From Leisingera sp. SS27 (GTDB lineage Bacteria; Pseudomonadota; Alphaproteobacteria; Rhodobacterales; Rhodobacteraceae): a stretch of DNA of 64,000 nucleotides. The DNA is taken from contig NZ_JAQNCY010000006.1 in assembly GCF_028368855.1 (NCBI RefSeq), positions 1-64,000 on the forward strand. Direction: 5' to 3'. A program made the position numbers and the translations under genes. Below the pieces are notes generated by a model, which was given only the letters and a program-made list of their open reading frames with translations, did not search any database and was not told the DNA's origin. Shown here in pieces: positions 54,361-63,540 of the stretch (positions are counted from its first letter, which is position 1; each line of letters begins with the position of its first letter).

Positions 54361-56811
54361 TTAGGCCTTCACCCGCTCCGATTTCGGATCATACATCGGC
54401 TTCAATGAGGCTTCGGCCTTCACCTTCACGCCGCAGACGTCGATTTCATAGGTGGACCCCAGCACATCTGCCGCGCTTTCGCCTTCACAGGGCACGTAGC
54501 CCATGCCGATGGCTCCGCCCAGCGTGTGGCCATAGTTGCCGGAACTGAGGTAACCGACGTATTCGCCATTCCGGATGATCGGTTCATTGTGGAACAGGAG
54601 CGGCTCGGCATCGGTCAGCTTGAACTGAACCATGCGGTTCTTGGGACCGCTCTCCTTGCGTTCCAGCACCGCAGATTTGCCGATAAAGTCGTCCTTGCCG
54701 GTGGCAACCGCAAAGCCGAGGCCTGCGTCGATCACATTATCCTCGCAGGTGATGTCGTGGCCGAAGTGGCGGAAGCCCTTCTCGATCCGGCAGCTGTCCA
54801 TCATGTGCATGCCGCACAGTTTCAACCCCATTTCCTGGCCTGCGTCCCACAGGGTTTCAAACGCATGGCCGGACATTTCCGCCGGGATGTAGATCTCCCA
54901 GCCAAGCTCGCCCACATAGGTCACGCGATGCACACGGGCCAGCCCCATGCCCAGCTCGATCTCCTGCGCGGTGCCGAACGGGTTCACCTCGTTGGAGAAA
55001 TCGTTGGGCGACACTTTCTGCAGCAATTCGCGGGAGTTCGGACCCATCACGGCCAGCACGCCCTCACCTGCGGTCACATCGGTGAGCACAACGTTGAACC
55101 CGCCCTTGTTGCGCATCATCCAGGTCTGGTCGGCAAGGCGGGTCACCGCCGGGGTCACCACCAGATAGACGCTCTCGCTCAGGCGGGTGACGGTCACATC
55201 CGCCTCGATCCCGCCACGGGCGTTCAGGAACTGGGTGTAGACGATCTTGCCCGCCGGAACCGAGACATTGGCACCGCAGATGTAGTTCAGGAACTTTTCG
55301 GCATCCGGGCCTTCGACGCGGATCTTGCCGAAGGACGACATGTCGTACATGCCGACATTTTCGCGGACGGCCTTGTGTTCTGCCGCGGAATTCTCAAACC
55401 AGTTCTGGCGCTTCCAGCTGTACTGGTACTCACGCTCCTGACCTTCATTGGCAAACCAGTTGGCGCGCTCCCAGCCGCCGATTTCACCGAAAACGGCGCC
55501 CTGTTCCTTCAAGTGGTGGTGGAACGGGGTGCGGCGCACGCCGCGGGCCGTGGCCTTTTGGCGGTAGGGGTAATGGTCTGCATAGAGCAGGCCCAAGGTC
55601 TCTTTAGAACGCTCGAACAGGTAGTGCTTGTTGCCCTGGAACGGATGCATGCGGGAAATGTCCACATCGCCCAGGTCAAACGGTTTCTGGCCATCCTCCA
55701 TCCACTGGGCCAGTGCCATGCCGGCGCCGCCTGCGGACTGGATGCCGATCGAATTAAAGCCTGCCGCAACCCAGAAGTTGTCCATCTCAGGCGCCAGGCC
55801 CAGGTGATAGGCATCATCCGGAGTGAAGGATTCCGGACCGTTGAAGAAGGTATGAATGCCCGCCTCCGCCAGCATCGGCATCCGGTTGCAGGCGGCCTCA
55901 AGGATCGGCTCGAAATGGTCAAAATCCTCGGGCAGCTGGTCGAATTCGAAACTGTCGGGGATGCCGTTCATTGCCCAAGGCTTGGCGTTCGGTTCAAAGG
56001 CGCCCAGCAGGATCTTTCCCGCGTCTTCCTTGTAGTAGGCGCATTCATCCGGCACCCGCAGCACCGGCATCTGGGCCAGGCCTTCGATACCCTCGGTCAC
56101 TATGTAGAAGTGCTCGCAGGCGTGCAGAGGAACGTTGACACCTGCCATCCGGCCGACCTCGTGGCCCCACATGCCGGCACAGTTCACCACCATGTCGGCT
56201 TCGATGTGGCCCTGGGACTGGCCATCGTCGCTGGCCCAGTCAACGCCGGTGACGCGGCGGCCGTTTTTGGAGATGCCAGTGACCTTGATGCGCTCCTTGA
56301 CCAGCGCGCCGCGCTGGCGGGCGCCCTTGGCCAGGGCCAGTGCGATGTTTGCCGGATCCGCCTGCCCATCGGTCGGCAGCCAGACACCGCCCGTTACGCC
56401 ATCCAGGTTGATGTGCTCGTAGCGTTCCTTGACCTCTTTGGGCGACAGTTCCTCCACCGGCACACCAAAGGCGCGGGCCATGGCGGCGTTGCGATAGAGC
56501 TCTTCAAGCCGCTCGTCGGTCAGCGCAGCGGACACCGAGCCGACCTGGCGCATGCCTGTGGCGACGCCGGTTTCTTCCTCAAGCCCCAGGTAAAGCTCTG
56601 CAGAATAGCGCGCGAGCTTGGTCATGTTGGAGGACGCGCGCAGCTGGCCGATCAGGCCCGCGGCGTGCCAGGTTGTGCCAGAGGTCAGCTGCTTGCGCTC
56701 CAGCAGCACCACATCCTTCCAGCCGAGCTTGGTCAGGTGGTAGGCCACCGAGCAGCCGATCACACCGCCGCCGATAATCACCACGCGGGCCTTGTTGGGA
56801 AGATCGCTCAT
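54361..56811 (-). CDS. FAD- and folate-dependent N-methyl dehydrogenase (dimethylglycine/sarcosine dehydrogenase type), copy 1
   Basis: This 816-residue protein has an N-terminal FAD domain (GGGVIGCSVAYHL at about 13-25) and a C-terminal aminomethyltransferase-like folate domain (from about 430). H49 in SGTTWHAAG is the residue that carries covalent FAD in known dimethylglycine and sarcosine dehydrogenases. It removes an N-methyl group oxidatively and passes the one-carbon unit to tetrahydrofolate or releases formaldehyde. AGGAG supports the ATG at 56811. It is the last gene of a seven-gene leftward operon. The exact substrate (dimethylglycine, sarcosine or another methylamine) is open. Confidence 0.9.
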   Translation of the reverse strand: MSDLPNKARVVIIGGGVIGCSVAYHLTKLGWKDVVLLERKQLTSGTTWHAAGLIGQLRASSNMTKLARYSAELYLGLEEETGVATGMRQVGSVSAALTDERLEELYRNAAMARAFGVPVEELSPKEVKERYEHINLDGVTGGVWLPTDGQADPANIALALAKGARQRGALVKERIKVTGISKNGRRVTGVDWASDDGQSQGHIEADMVVNCAGMWGHEVGRMAGVNVPLHACEHFYIVTEGIEGLAQMPVLRVPDECAYYKEDAGKILLGAFEPNAKPWAMNGIPDSFEFDQLPEDFDHFEPILEAACNRMPMLAEAGIHTFFNGPESFTPDDAYHLGLAPEMDNFWVAAGFNSIGIQSAGGAGMALAQWMEDGQKPFDLGDVDISRMHPFQGNKHYLFERSKETLGLLYADHYPYRQKATARGVRRTPFHHHLKEQGAVFGEIGGWERANWFANEGQEREYQYSWKRQNWFENSAAEHKAVRENVGMYDMSSFGKIRVEGPDAEKFLNYICGANVSVPAGKIVYTQFLNARGGIEADVTVTRLSESVYLVVTPAVTRLADQTWMMRNKGGFNVVLTDVTAGEGVLAVMGPNSRELLQKVSPNDFSNEVNPFGTAQEIELGMGLARVHRVTYVGELGWEIYIPAEMSGHAFETLWDAGQEMGLKLCGMHMMDSCRIEKGFRHFGHDITCEDNVIDAGLGFAVATGKDDFIGKSAVLERKESGPKNRMVQFKLTDAEPLLFHNEPIIRNGEYVGYLSSGNYGHTLGGAIGMGYVPCEGESAADVLGSTYEIDVCGVKVKAEASLKPMYDPKSERVKA

Positions 56812-56894
56812 GTCATCGCTCCTGAATGAAGGTTTGCGCCTGATTATCACGAACAGGCGGCGCAAAATGCATCAAAAACGTCAGGCTGCCAGGA

Positions 56895-57908
56895 TTATTC
56901 TCCGGCCTTCAGGTTTTTTTCCGATCCGTCCTCACCCAGCCGCCGGCGCTTGCGCAGGGCAAAGGGCGTAATGCCGAAAAAGCTTTTGTAGAGACTGGAA
57001 AACCCGTTCGGGAACCCGCAGGCCAAACCGATTTCCCGCACGCTCATCGTCGTGTTGAGTAACAGGTTGTTGGCCTTTGACAGCCGCATTTCGCGGTAAA
57101 AGCCGTTGGGAGTGGTTCCCAGGAAGGTTTTGAACTTGCGCTCTAGAGAACGCGTGGAAATACCCAATTCATCAACGATATCGCTGATCGGCACCGGCTC
57201 CTCGATGTTGTCCTGCATGATGCGGATGCAGTGGTCCAGATCACTGTCGCCGGTGATGGTCGGCTTGGCGCCGGCAAAGGGCTGCAGCGAGGAGAAATCG
57301 CGCACCTGTTCATGCAGCATGATGTTTGCAACGGTCATCTGAGCTGCTGCAGACGTGAGCCGCCCGACAAGCGCCAGGATGATATCGACAGTGGAGCCCA
57401 TGCCTGCACAGGTCACTACCATCCCGTCCTCGCTGGCCAGCGCGTGGCTGGAGTCGTTCAGCCCCATTCGCTCTCGCAGCAGGGCAGAGTTTTCCCAATG
57501 GGTCGTCAGCCGCCCGGCAGCACCCCCCTGGTCGCGAATGTAGCGCGCTGCGGCCTCGGCCAGCAGATAGACTTTGATATCGCGGCAGGTGTAGCTGGAG
57601 ATCACCCGCCCCAAGCTGAGGCCCGGATGATCCGGGTCCGAATTGCCAAGGAAAAAGGCGAAATCAGCGTCCGGCTTGGCCGCGAAGGGTTCGGTATCCA
57701 CGCTGAGGCCTGCCCGGCAGCCCACACGGCCGCCCTGCAGCGAGCGGACGGTCCATTTGAACGGCGGCTGGGCCAGCACGCGGTTGGCGATCCGCAGCAC
57801 CTCCAGAATCGCCGACATCTCGATCAGAACGAAACCTTCGGTAACGATGATGTCGATGTTCCAGACCCGGGCCGGGTCTGCCGCTTTGAGTTTTTCCGGA
57901 GCTGCCAT
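56895..57908 (-). CDS. GbdR-like AraC regulator with a GATase1-like domain
   Basis: This 337-residue protein has an N-terminal DJ-1/PfpI-like sensor domain (about 15-190, DIIVTEGFVLIEMSAILEVLRIANR; VVTCAGMGSTVDIILALVGR) and a C-terminal AraC double HTH (about 230-325, DIVDELGISTRSLERKFKTFLGTTP; GLACGFPNGFSSLYKSFFGITP). GbdR of Pseudomonas has this architecture and activates glycine betaine catabolism genes. Its place inside a demethylation operon fits the same role. It lies 18 bp after the methyltransferase gene. Confidence 0.9.
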   Translation of the reverse strand: MAAPEKLKAADPARVWNIDIIVTEGFVLIEMSAILEVLRIANRVLAQPPFKWTVRSLQGGRVGCRAGLSVDTEPFAAKPDADFAFFLGNSDPDHPGLSLGRVISSYTCRDIKVYLLAEAAARYIRDQGGAAGRLTTHWENSALLRERMGLNDSSHALASEDGMVVTCAGMGSTVDIILALVGRLTSAAAQMTVANIMLHEQVRDFSSLQPFAGAKPTITGDSDLDHCIRIMQDNIEEPVPISDIVDELGISTRSLERKFKTFLGTTPNGFYREMRLSKANNLLLNTTMSVREIGLACGFPNGFSSLYKSFFGITPFALRKRRRLGEDGSEKNLKAGE

Positions 57909-57926
57909 GCTGATCCCCTCCCCTGG

Positions 57927-58823
57927 TCAGACGATCCGATGCCCGGCCGCGCGCAAGCAGCGGGCCAGTTCGGCAATATGGTCCGGGCCGACTTCGCAGC
58001 AGCCGCCGACGATGGTGGCGCCTTGGGAAACCCAGCCCATGGCAAATTCCGCGTAGGCCCCGGGCCCCAGATCCTGGCGCTGCTCCAGCGCGTCCACGGT
58101 TGGGGCATCCTGCAGGAAGCCTTCGGATATCCGGGTGAAGCCGTTGGCATAGGCGCCGAAGGGCTTGCCGAAGCCCTTCACGATTTCCAGGCCTGCGCCG
58201 ACAACCTCGGGGCGCGAACAGTTGAGAAGAACCGCCTCCGGCTGGAATTCCCCGACCACCGGCGCGAGGTCTGCCAGCGGCTCGCCGGAGCGCAGCAGCG
58301 TTCCGTCCTCATCGGAAACCGAGGCCGCCAGCCACACCGGTTTGGCCGTGCCGGCGCATCCGAGCAAGGCGCCCCTGGCCTGCTCAACCGAGGAGACGGT
58401 TTCGATCAGGAACAGATCCGCCTGCGGCTCCAGCAGCTGAACAAGCTCTGCGTAGACAGGTGCGGCCTGCTCATGCGGCGGACAGATGTCAGGCCGGTAG
58501 GAGGCAATCAGCGGGCCAAGAGAAGCGGCAACGCGTCCAGAACCGTATGCGTCGCGCGCGGCAGTTGCCTGGGAGGCAGCCTTCGCCAAAAGTTCCTCGA
58601 AATGCCGCTCGATACCTGCGCGGACCAGGCGGTCGCGCAGAACCGCATAGGTGTTCATCGTGGCGATTGTGGCGCCCGCGGCAAAATAGTCGGCGTGAAT
58701 GCCGCCAACAACATCCGGACTTTCGATCATCACGGAGGTTGACCACAGCGGCGTCGCGCGGTCACCGGACCGTTTGACAACCTCCTGCCCGATCGAGCCA
58801 TCAAGTAGGATGATATCTGTCAT
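57927..58823 (-). CDS. Homocysteine S-methyltransferase family protein (BHMT/MmuM-like)
   Basis: This 298-residue barrel enzyme has the zinc-binding cysteines in the family positions: one in VLLNCSRPE and a pair in IVGGCCEVGPDH, with the N-terminal LLDGSIGQE. It transfers a methyl group from a betaine-type or S-methylmethionine donor to homocysteine, making methionine. Beside two FAD/folate dehydrogenases and a GbdR-like regulator, glycine betaine is the most likely donor, with dimethylglycine as product. Its start overlaps the oxidoreductase stop. Confidence 0.88.
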   Translation of the reverse strand: MTDIILLDGSIGQEVVKRSGDRATPLWSTSVMIESPDVVGGIHADYFAAGATIATMNTYAVLRDRLVRAGIERHFEELLAKAASQATAARDAYGSGRVAASLGPLIASYRPDICPPHEQAAPVYAELVQLLEPQADLFLIETVSSVEQARGALLGCAGTAKPVWLAASVSDEDGTLLRSGEPLADLAPVVGEFQPEAVLLNCSRPEVVGAGLEIVKGFGKPFGAYANGFTRISEGFLQDAPTVDALEQRQDLGPGAYAEFAMGWVSQGATIVGGCCEVGPDHIAELARCLRAAGHRIV

Positions 58824-59890
58824 GGGGCCTCCTGCGGCGGAATCAAAACCAGTTTTCCCGGAAATGCCTTGCTCATGAAATCCGCCTGCGCCCTGGCGAT
58901 GTCCTGCAGCGGATAAGTTGCTGAGACCAGCGGGCGAATTGCACCAGAATTGATCAGCTCCACCAGTTCGGCAAAGACCGCGCGGGGGGAGAAGGTGCAG
59001 CCGTGGATTGTGATGTCGCGCAGGTAAATCTCGCGCAGGTCCGCTGTGACGATCGGGCCAGCAATGGCGCCGGAGACCGCGTAGTGCCCGCCAGGCCGAA
59101 GCGCCTGTATCAGCGCGGGCCAGGCCGGGCCGCCGACCACATCGATGACAGCGTCATAGTAGACCGCTTCAGGGGTATCATCACGGCCAATGATGCTGCC
59201 CGCCCCCATCGCAATGACGGCTTCCGCTTTTGCGGGTGATGTTTGGCCGGTGACATCTGCACCAAGGTGGGCTGCCAGCTGCACCGCAGCCAGCCCGACC
59301 CCGCCGGAAGCGCCGGTCACCAGCACCTGCTGGCCATCAGAAACACCGGCGCGGTGCAGCAGATTCCAGGCGGTTCCATAGGCACAGGGCATCGCCGCAA
59401 TCTCGGTATCGGCCAGGGGAGAGGCGCTGACATCAAACAGCTCTGTTGCGTCCAGCAGACAGTATTGCGCGAAAGCGCCATCAAGCTCTGATCCGAGGGC
59501 AACAAATGCCACGGGATTGTCCGGCTGCGGCCGAGGGATATTGATCTGGCTGGTGACCCGCTGCCCCAAGCGGATGGCCTCGGCACCGGGGCCGGTCTGA
59601 ACCACCACGCCGCACAAGTCGCCGCCCTGTATCCGGGGAAAACTCAGGGCGCCGCCCCAACCGCCGGCCTCGATCTCTGCGTCATCGACGACAGCATCCG
59701 TGGCCCCCGTCACGTCTGACGAATACCAGCCGATCCGGGTGTTGATGTCGGTGTTGTTGACGCCGGCTGCCAGAACCTTGACCAGCACCTGCCCCGGCCC
59801 TGGGACCGGAACAGGAATATCTTCACGCCATTCGAGCGCATCCGGCCCGCCATGCCGGGTCAAATAGACGCCTTTCATCATCTGGGCCAT
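58820..59890 (-). CDS. Zinc-type alcohol dehydrogenase / quinone oxidoreductase (MDR family)
   Basis: This 356-residue protein has an N-terminal GroES-like domain (GPGQVLVKVLAAGVNNTDINTRIGWY) and a Rossmann domain with VLVTGASGGVGLAAVQLAAHLGADV. The structural and catalytic zinc cysteines are mostly missing, so it looks like the zinc-free quinone-oxidoreductase branch. Its role in the demethylation pathway is not clear. GGAGG precedes the ATG at 59890 (MAQMMKGVY), 13 codons inside the open frame. Confidence 0.85.
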   Translation of the reverse strand: MAQMMKGVYLTRHGGPDALEWREDIPVPVPGPGQVLVKVLAAGVNNTDINTRIGWYSSDVTGATDAVVDDAEIEAGGWGGALSFPRIQGGDLCGVVVQTGPGAEAIRLGQRVTSQINIPRPQPDNPVAFVALGSELDGAFAQYCLLDATELFDVSASPLADTEIAAMPCAYGTAWNLLHRAGVSDGQQVLVTGASGGVGLAAVQLAAHLGADVTGQTSPAKAEAVIAMGAGSIIGRDDTPEAVYYDAVIDVVGGPAWPALIQALRPGGHYAVSGAIAGPIVTADLREIYLRDITIHGCTFSPRAVFAELVELINSGAIRPLVSATYPLQDIARAQADFMSKAFPGKLVLIPPQEAP

Positions 59891-59935
59891 CTCTGAAGCC
59901 TCCTGAGTTAAGCGTAACGGGCCGACCATAGTACA

Positions 59936-62383
59936 TCAGGCGCGCAAGCGCTCGTTGGCCGGATCCCACAATGGTTCGTCCTTCTGAACCACCGCACGGC
60001 ACTTCTCGCCGTAGATCTCGACCTCCAGCTCGGTGCCAGGCACCGCCATATCGCTGCGCACCATGCCCAGCGCGATGGAGGCGTTCACACGGTAACCCCA
60101 GTCGCCCGAAGTGGTCTCGCCCACGATCTCGCCATCCTTCCAGATGCAGGACATGTAAGGCGCGTCTGCGTCGCCAGCCTCGACGATAAGGGTCACAAAG
60201 GACTTCTTCGCGCCCTGCTGCTTTTCATTCTGGATCGCAGCCTTGCCCGGGAAGTCCTGCGGCTTGTCCAGTTTGACGAACCGCTCCAGCCCGCCCTCAA
60301 GCAACGAGTAGTCGGTGCTGAGGTCACCCTTCCAGGTGCGGTAACCCTTCTCGATCCGCAGGGAGTTCAGCGCATACATGCCGAACGGCTTGGCCCCGCC
60401 TGCCAGCAGGGCATCATAGATTGCCGGCTGATGCTCATTGGCGCAGTGCACCTCCCAGCCCAGTTCGCCTGCATAGGACACCCGCGCCAGGAAAGCAGGC
60501 TTGCCTGCAACGGTGGCTTCCTGATGGGTCAGCCAGCCGAGCGACAGGTCGGCGTCGGAGATACCTGCGAACAGTTCACGCGACTTCGGGCCGGTAACAA
60601 TCATGGTCGCGAATTCGGTGGTGTGGTCGGTCAGCGTCAGGCCATCGGGCAAGGCCTTCTTCAGGATCTCGAAGTCGTGCCACTGTGCCGAACCTGCGGT
60701 GATCATGGTGAAGTGATCTTCGCCGTGACGAACACAGGACATCTCGGTCAGGATGCGGCCGCGGTCGTCTGAGAAGTAGACCAAGTTCATCCGTCCCACT
60801 TTCGGCAGGCCGCCGGTCACCAGGCCGCGCAGGAATTCTGCAGCGCCTTCGCCGCTCAGGTTGAAGCGGGAGAAGCCCGGCAGGTCCAAAACGCCAACAC
60901 CATCGCGGACCGCTTCGCATTCTTCTTTGATGCGCTGCTGCCACGGGCCGGAGCGGCCCCAAGTATGGGTGGCTTCCTCGGAGATGTCGTCACCCGATTG
61001 CGCGAACCAGTTGGCACGCTCCCAGCCGTTGTAGGCGCCCATCACGCCGCCCAGTTCTTTGATCCTAGCGTGCACCTGGCTGACTTTCTTGTCGCGCGCA
61101 GCAGGCCATTCGTGGTGCGGGAAGTGCATGGCGTATTCGTTGCCGTAGACTTCCATGCCTTTCTTGTCGCAATAATCCTGGTCGGTGTAGTCGGTGTAGC
61201 GGCGCGGATCGACTGACCACATGTCCCACTCGGTCTGACCGTCTACGATCCATTCCGCCAGCACCTTACCGGCGCCGCCGCCTTGGGCAATGCCGAAGGT
61301 AAAGACACAGGCCTCGAACGCGTTTTCGACACCCGGCATCGGGCCGATCAGCGGCAGACCGTCGGGGGCGTAGGGGATCGGGCCATTGATCACGCTGGAC
61401 ACGCCGGAGGAGGCCATCAGCGGCACCCGCTCCATCGCGTCGGTCACGATGTCCTCGATCCGGTCCAGATCGTCCGACCACAGCTGGAACGAGAAATCGT
61501 CCGGCATCTGGTCGTCCTCGGTCATCCAGTGGCCTTTGCAATTCGGCTCGTACGGCCCAAGGTTGTAGCCATTCTTCTCCTGGCGCAGATAATAGGAGAC
61601 ATCCACGTCGCGGATCAGCGGAAGTTTCTTGCCGGTATCCTTGGTGTGGGCTTCGATTTCCGGGATCTGCTCAGTCAGCAGATACTGGTGGCTCATCACC
61701 ATCATCGGCACAGTACGGCCGCCGTACTCCTTGAACCACTCACCCACACGCTGGGCATAATAGCCGGCGGCGTTCACGACATAATCGCATTCAATATCGC
61801 CTTTGCCGGTGTGCACGATCCAGGATTTGTCTTCCTTCTGGGTCACGCCAGTGGCCGGGCAGAAGCGAATGATCCTCGCGCCCATATCGCGGGCGCCTTT
61901 GGCCAGCGCCTGCGTGACCTGCGCCGGGTCAATGTCGCCATCCGACGGATCCCACAGCACCCCTTCCAGATCGTGGGTCTCCAGGAACGGATAGTTCTCC
62001 TTGGCCTGCTCCGGGGTCCAGATTTCCATCCCGATGCCCTGATAACGACCCATGGAGCAGGCGCGCTCGAACTCCTGCATCCGCTCCTTGGTGTGCGCCA
62101 GACGGATCGAACCGGTCTGGTGGTAGTTCATCGGATAGTCGACCTCCTCCCCAAGGCGGGAATAGAGCTCGGTCGAATAGCGCTGCATGTTCATGATCGA
62201 CCAGGAGGTCGAGAAGGTCGGGACGTTGCCGGCCGCGTGCCAGGTCGAGCCGGCGGTCAGTTCGTTCTTTTCCAGCAGCACACAATCGGTCCAGCCTTTC
62301 TTCGCCAGATGAAAAAGCGACGAGCAGCCAATGACGCCGCCGCCGATGATGACCACTCGGGCCTTGGTTGGAAAATCAGACAT
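59936..62383 (-). CDS. FAD- and folate-dependent N-methyl dehydrogenase, copy 2
   Basis: This 815-residue protein has the same layout as the gene at 54361: GGGVIGCSSLFHL, covalent-FAD candidate H49 in AGSTWHAAG, a middle FAO-type region and a C-terminal GcvT-like domain (HTWGRSGPWQQRIKEECEAVRDGVGVLDL onward). The two proteins are diverged paralogues rather than a recent duplication, so they may act on successive substrates such as dimethylglycine and sarcosine. It lies 15 bp after the GFA gene. Confidence 0.9.
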   Translation of the reverse strand: MSDFPTKARVVIIGGGVIGCSSLFHLAKKGWTDCVLLEKNELTAGSTWHAAGNVPTFSTSWSIMNMQRYSTELYSRLGEEVDYPMNYHQTGSIRLAHTKERMQEFERACSMGRYQGIGMEIWTPEQAKENYPFLETHDLEGVLWDPSDGDIDPAQVTQALAKGARDMGARIIRFCPATGVTQKEDKSWIVHTGKGDIECDYVVNAAGYYAQRVGEWFKEYGGRTVPMMVMSHQYLLTEQIPEIEAHTKDTGKKLPLIRDVDVSYYLRQEKNGYNLGPYEPNCKGHWMTEDDQMPDDFSFQLWSDDLDRIEDIVTDAMERVPLMASSGVSSVINGPIPYAPDGLPLIGPMPGVENAFEACVFTFGIAQGGGAGKVLAEWIVDGQTEWDMWSVDPRRYTDYTDQDYCDKKGMEVYGNEYAMHFPHHEWPAARDKKVSQVHARIKELGGVMGAYNGWERANWFAQSGDDISEEATHTWGRSGPWQQRIKEECEAVRDGVGVLDLPGFSRFNLSGEGAAEFLRGLVTGGLPKVGRMNLVYFSDDRGRILTEMSCVRHGEDHFTMITAGSAQWHDFEILKKALPDGLTLTDHTTEFATMIVTGPKSRELFAGISDADLSLGWLTHQEATVAGKPAFLARVSYAGELGWEVHCANEHQPAIYDALLAGGAKPFGMYALNSLRIEKGYRTWKGDLSTDYSLLEGGLERFVKLDKPQDFPGKAAIQNEKQQGAKKSFVTLIVEAGDADAPYMSCIWKDGEIVGETTSGDWGYRVNASIALGMVRSDMAVPGTELEVEIYGEKCRAVVQKDEPLWDPANERLRA

Positions 62384-62398
62384 GTTCGCTCCCTAGTC

Positions 62399-62773
62399 TC
62401 AGTCTTCTTGCGGCACGCCGTCCGCAATCCGGTAGTAGTCGCCCTTGGAGGCGGTAAAGATGTGCTTTTCGACGCTGAGACCGGTGTTCCCGTCGACAGC
62501 GCCCAAAGCGAAACTGGTGGTGTCTTCCGCCGTTCCTTTCCAGAACAGGAAGGAGCCGCAGCGCTGGCAGCTGCCGCGCTTGGCTTGCGGTGTTGCCTCA
62601 AACCAGCTCACCGGTCCGATAATCGTGAGGTCTTCATCACACACTTGGGCAGAGGCCCAGATACCGCCGGATTGTTTGCGGCACTGGCTGCAATGGCACA
62701 TTGAGGCGCCTTTCGGCTGGGCCGAAGTTTCAAAACGAATGTCGCCGCAGAGGCAGGATCCCTTGATCATCAT
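62399..62773 (-). CDS. GFA/CENP-V-domain protein (formaldehyde-handling type)
   Basis: This 124-residue zinc-binding domain protein has the cysteine pairs CLCG (C7, C9), CHCSQC and CQRCG, with GSFLFWKG. The family includes the glutathione-dependent formaldehyde-activating enzyme Gfa. Beside two demethylating dehydrogenases, which release formaldehyde, protection from or capture of formaldehyde is a sensible role. AGGAG precedes the ATG. It lies 7 bp after the XRE-cupin gene. Confidence 0.88.
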   Translation of the reverse strand: MMIKGSCLCGDIRFETSAQPKGASMCHCSQCRKQSGGIWASAQVCDEDLTIIGPVSWFEATPQAKRGSCQRCGSFLFWKGTAEDTTSFALGAVDGNTGLSVEKHIFTASKGDYYRIADGVPQED

Positions 62774-62780
62774 CTTTCTC

Positions 62781-63350
62781 CTAGTAGACCGGCGGCGCGA
62801 TCACCCAGACCGCCACCGCAGGTGCGTCGTAAGGGTTAGACCATTGATAAGGCTCATGCTTGATCCGGAAGCTGTCGCCGGGGCCGACAGTGAAGCTGCG
62901 CCCCCCGATCATCAGGTCCAACTTGCCTGAAATCATATAGCCGACCTCCTGTGTAGGCCGGTTGGCTGGCGTTTGCATCTTTGAGCGCGGCTGGAAAGTA
63001 GAGTGCACCATTTCGAAGTCATCGGTCAGGTCCGGCGACAGCAGTTCTTCGATCAGCCCTTCCTCGCCAGAGCCCATCGGGCGGCGGGATCCGGCCCGCA
63101 CAACATAGCCATGTTCCTCTGCCGGGGCTCCTGCATGAGCAAACAGCATCGACATCGGCACGCCCAGCGCTTGGGCAATCTGGCGCAAGTCAGAGATTGA
63201 AGGTTCGGACATGTCCCGCTCAACCTGGCTCAGCCAGCCGACGGAGCGGTTCAGTATCGCGGCGATATCCGACAGCGTCAGCCCGCGCGCCTTCCGCAGG
63301 GCCCGGATGTCGGCCCCGAGTGTTGCTGCTGCCACTATCTGGTCGTTCAC
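62781..63350 (-). CDS. XRE-cupin transcriptional regulator
   Basis: This 189-residue protein has an N-terminal HTH (about 12-66, RALRKARGLTLSDIAAILNRSVGWLSQVERDMSEPSI) and a C-terminal cupin (about 110-185, EVGYMISGKLDLMIGGRSFTVGPGDSFRIKHEPYQWSNP). The cupin senses a small ligand. It heads the demethylation operon and is probably its local, autoregulating regulator; five similar half-palindromes of the form TTTCRTGAAA lie in its promoter region. A second regulator (GbdR-like) lies further down the same operon. Confidence 0.93.
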   Translation of the reverse strand: MNDQIVAAATLGADIRALRKARGLTLSDIAAILNRSVGWLSQVERDMSEPSISDLRQIAQALGVPMSMLFAHAGAPAEEHGYVVRAGSRRPMGSGEEGLIEELLSPDLTDDFEMVHSTFQPRSKMQTPANRPTQEVGYMISGKLDLMIGGRSFTVGPGDSFRIKHEPYQWSNPYDAPAVAVWVIAPPVY

Positions 63351-63366
63351 CGGTTCTCTCCTCAGC

Positions 63367-63457
63367 TCGTGAAAAATTCATCTCCTTTTTCACGATGCAT
63401 CGGGTTCATGAAATTTCCAAGGCTTTTTTCACGAAACGGGTAGGCTGCATGAAAAAA
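63367..63457. promoter_or_regulatory. Cluster of five TTTCRTGAAA-like half-palindromes upstream of the XRE-cupin gene
   Basis: The copies are TCGTGAAAAA (63367), TTTTTCACGA (63386), TTCATGAAATT (63405), TTTTTTCACGAAA (63424) and GCATGAAAAAA (63447). All contain CRTGAAA or its complement, spaced 19-23 bp. They lie from 16 bp upstream of the start outward. The last overlaps the msrC-like gene's terminator. Confidence 0.65.
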
Positions 63458-63478
63458 CCCAGCGCCTTCAGGCGCCGG
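63452..63478 (-). terminator. Terminator of the free methionine sulfoxide reductase gene
   Basis: On the minus strand a GGCGCC/GGCGCT-type stem around TGAA with flanking CCC/GGG pairs is followed by T6. It separates this gene from the demethylation operon. Confidence 0.75.
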
Positions 63479-63540
63479 GCAGCTACTTTCGGAACAAAAA
63501 ACTCTGTGGCAGAGGCCGCAAAGCCCTTTGCACAGGCGAA

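Noticed and set aside
54526-56829. Plus-strand open frame of 767 codons opposite the FAD dehydrogenase
   Set aside because: It is a mirror of a well-supported gene with codon bias on the other strand and no ribosome site or motif; long antisense frames are normal at this GC content.
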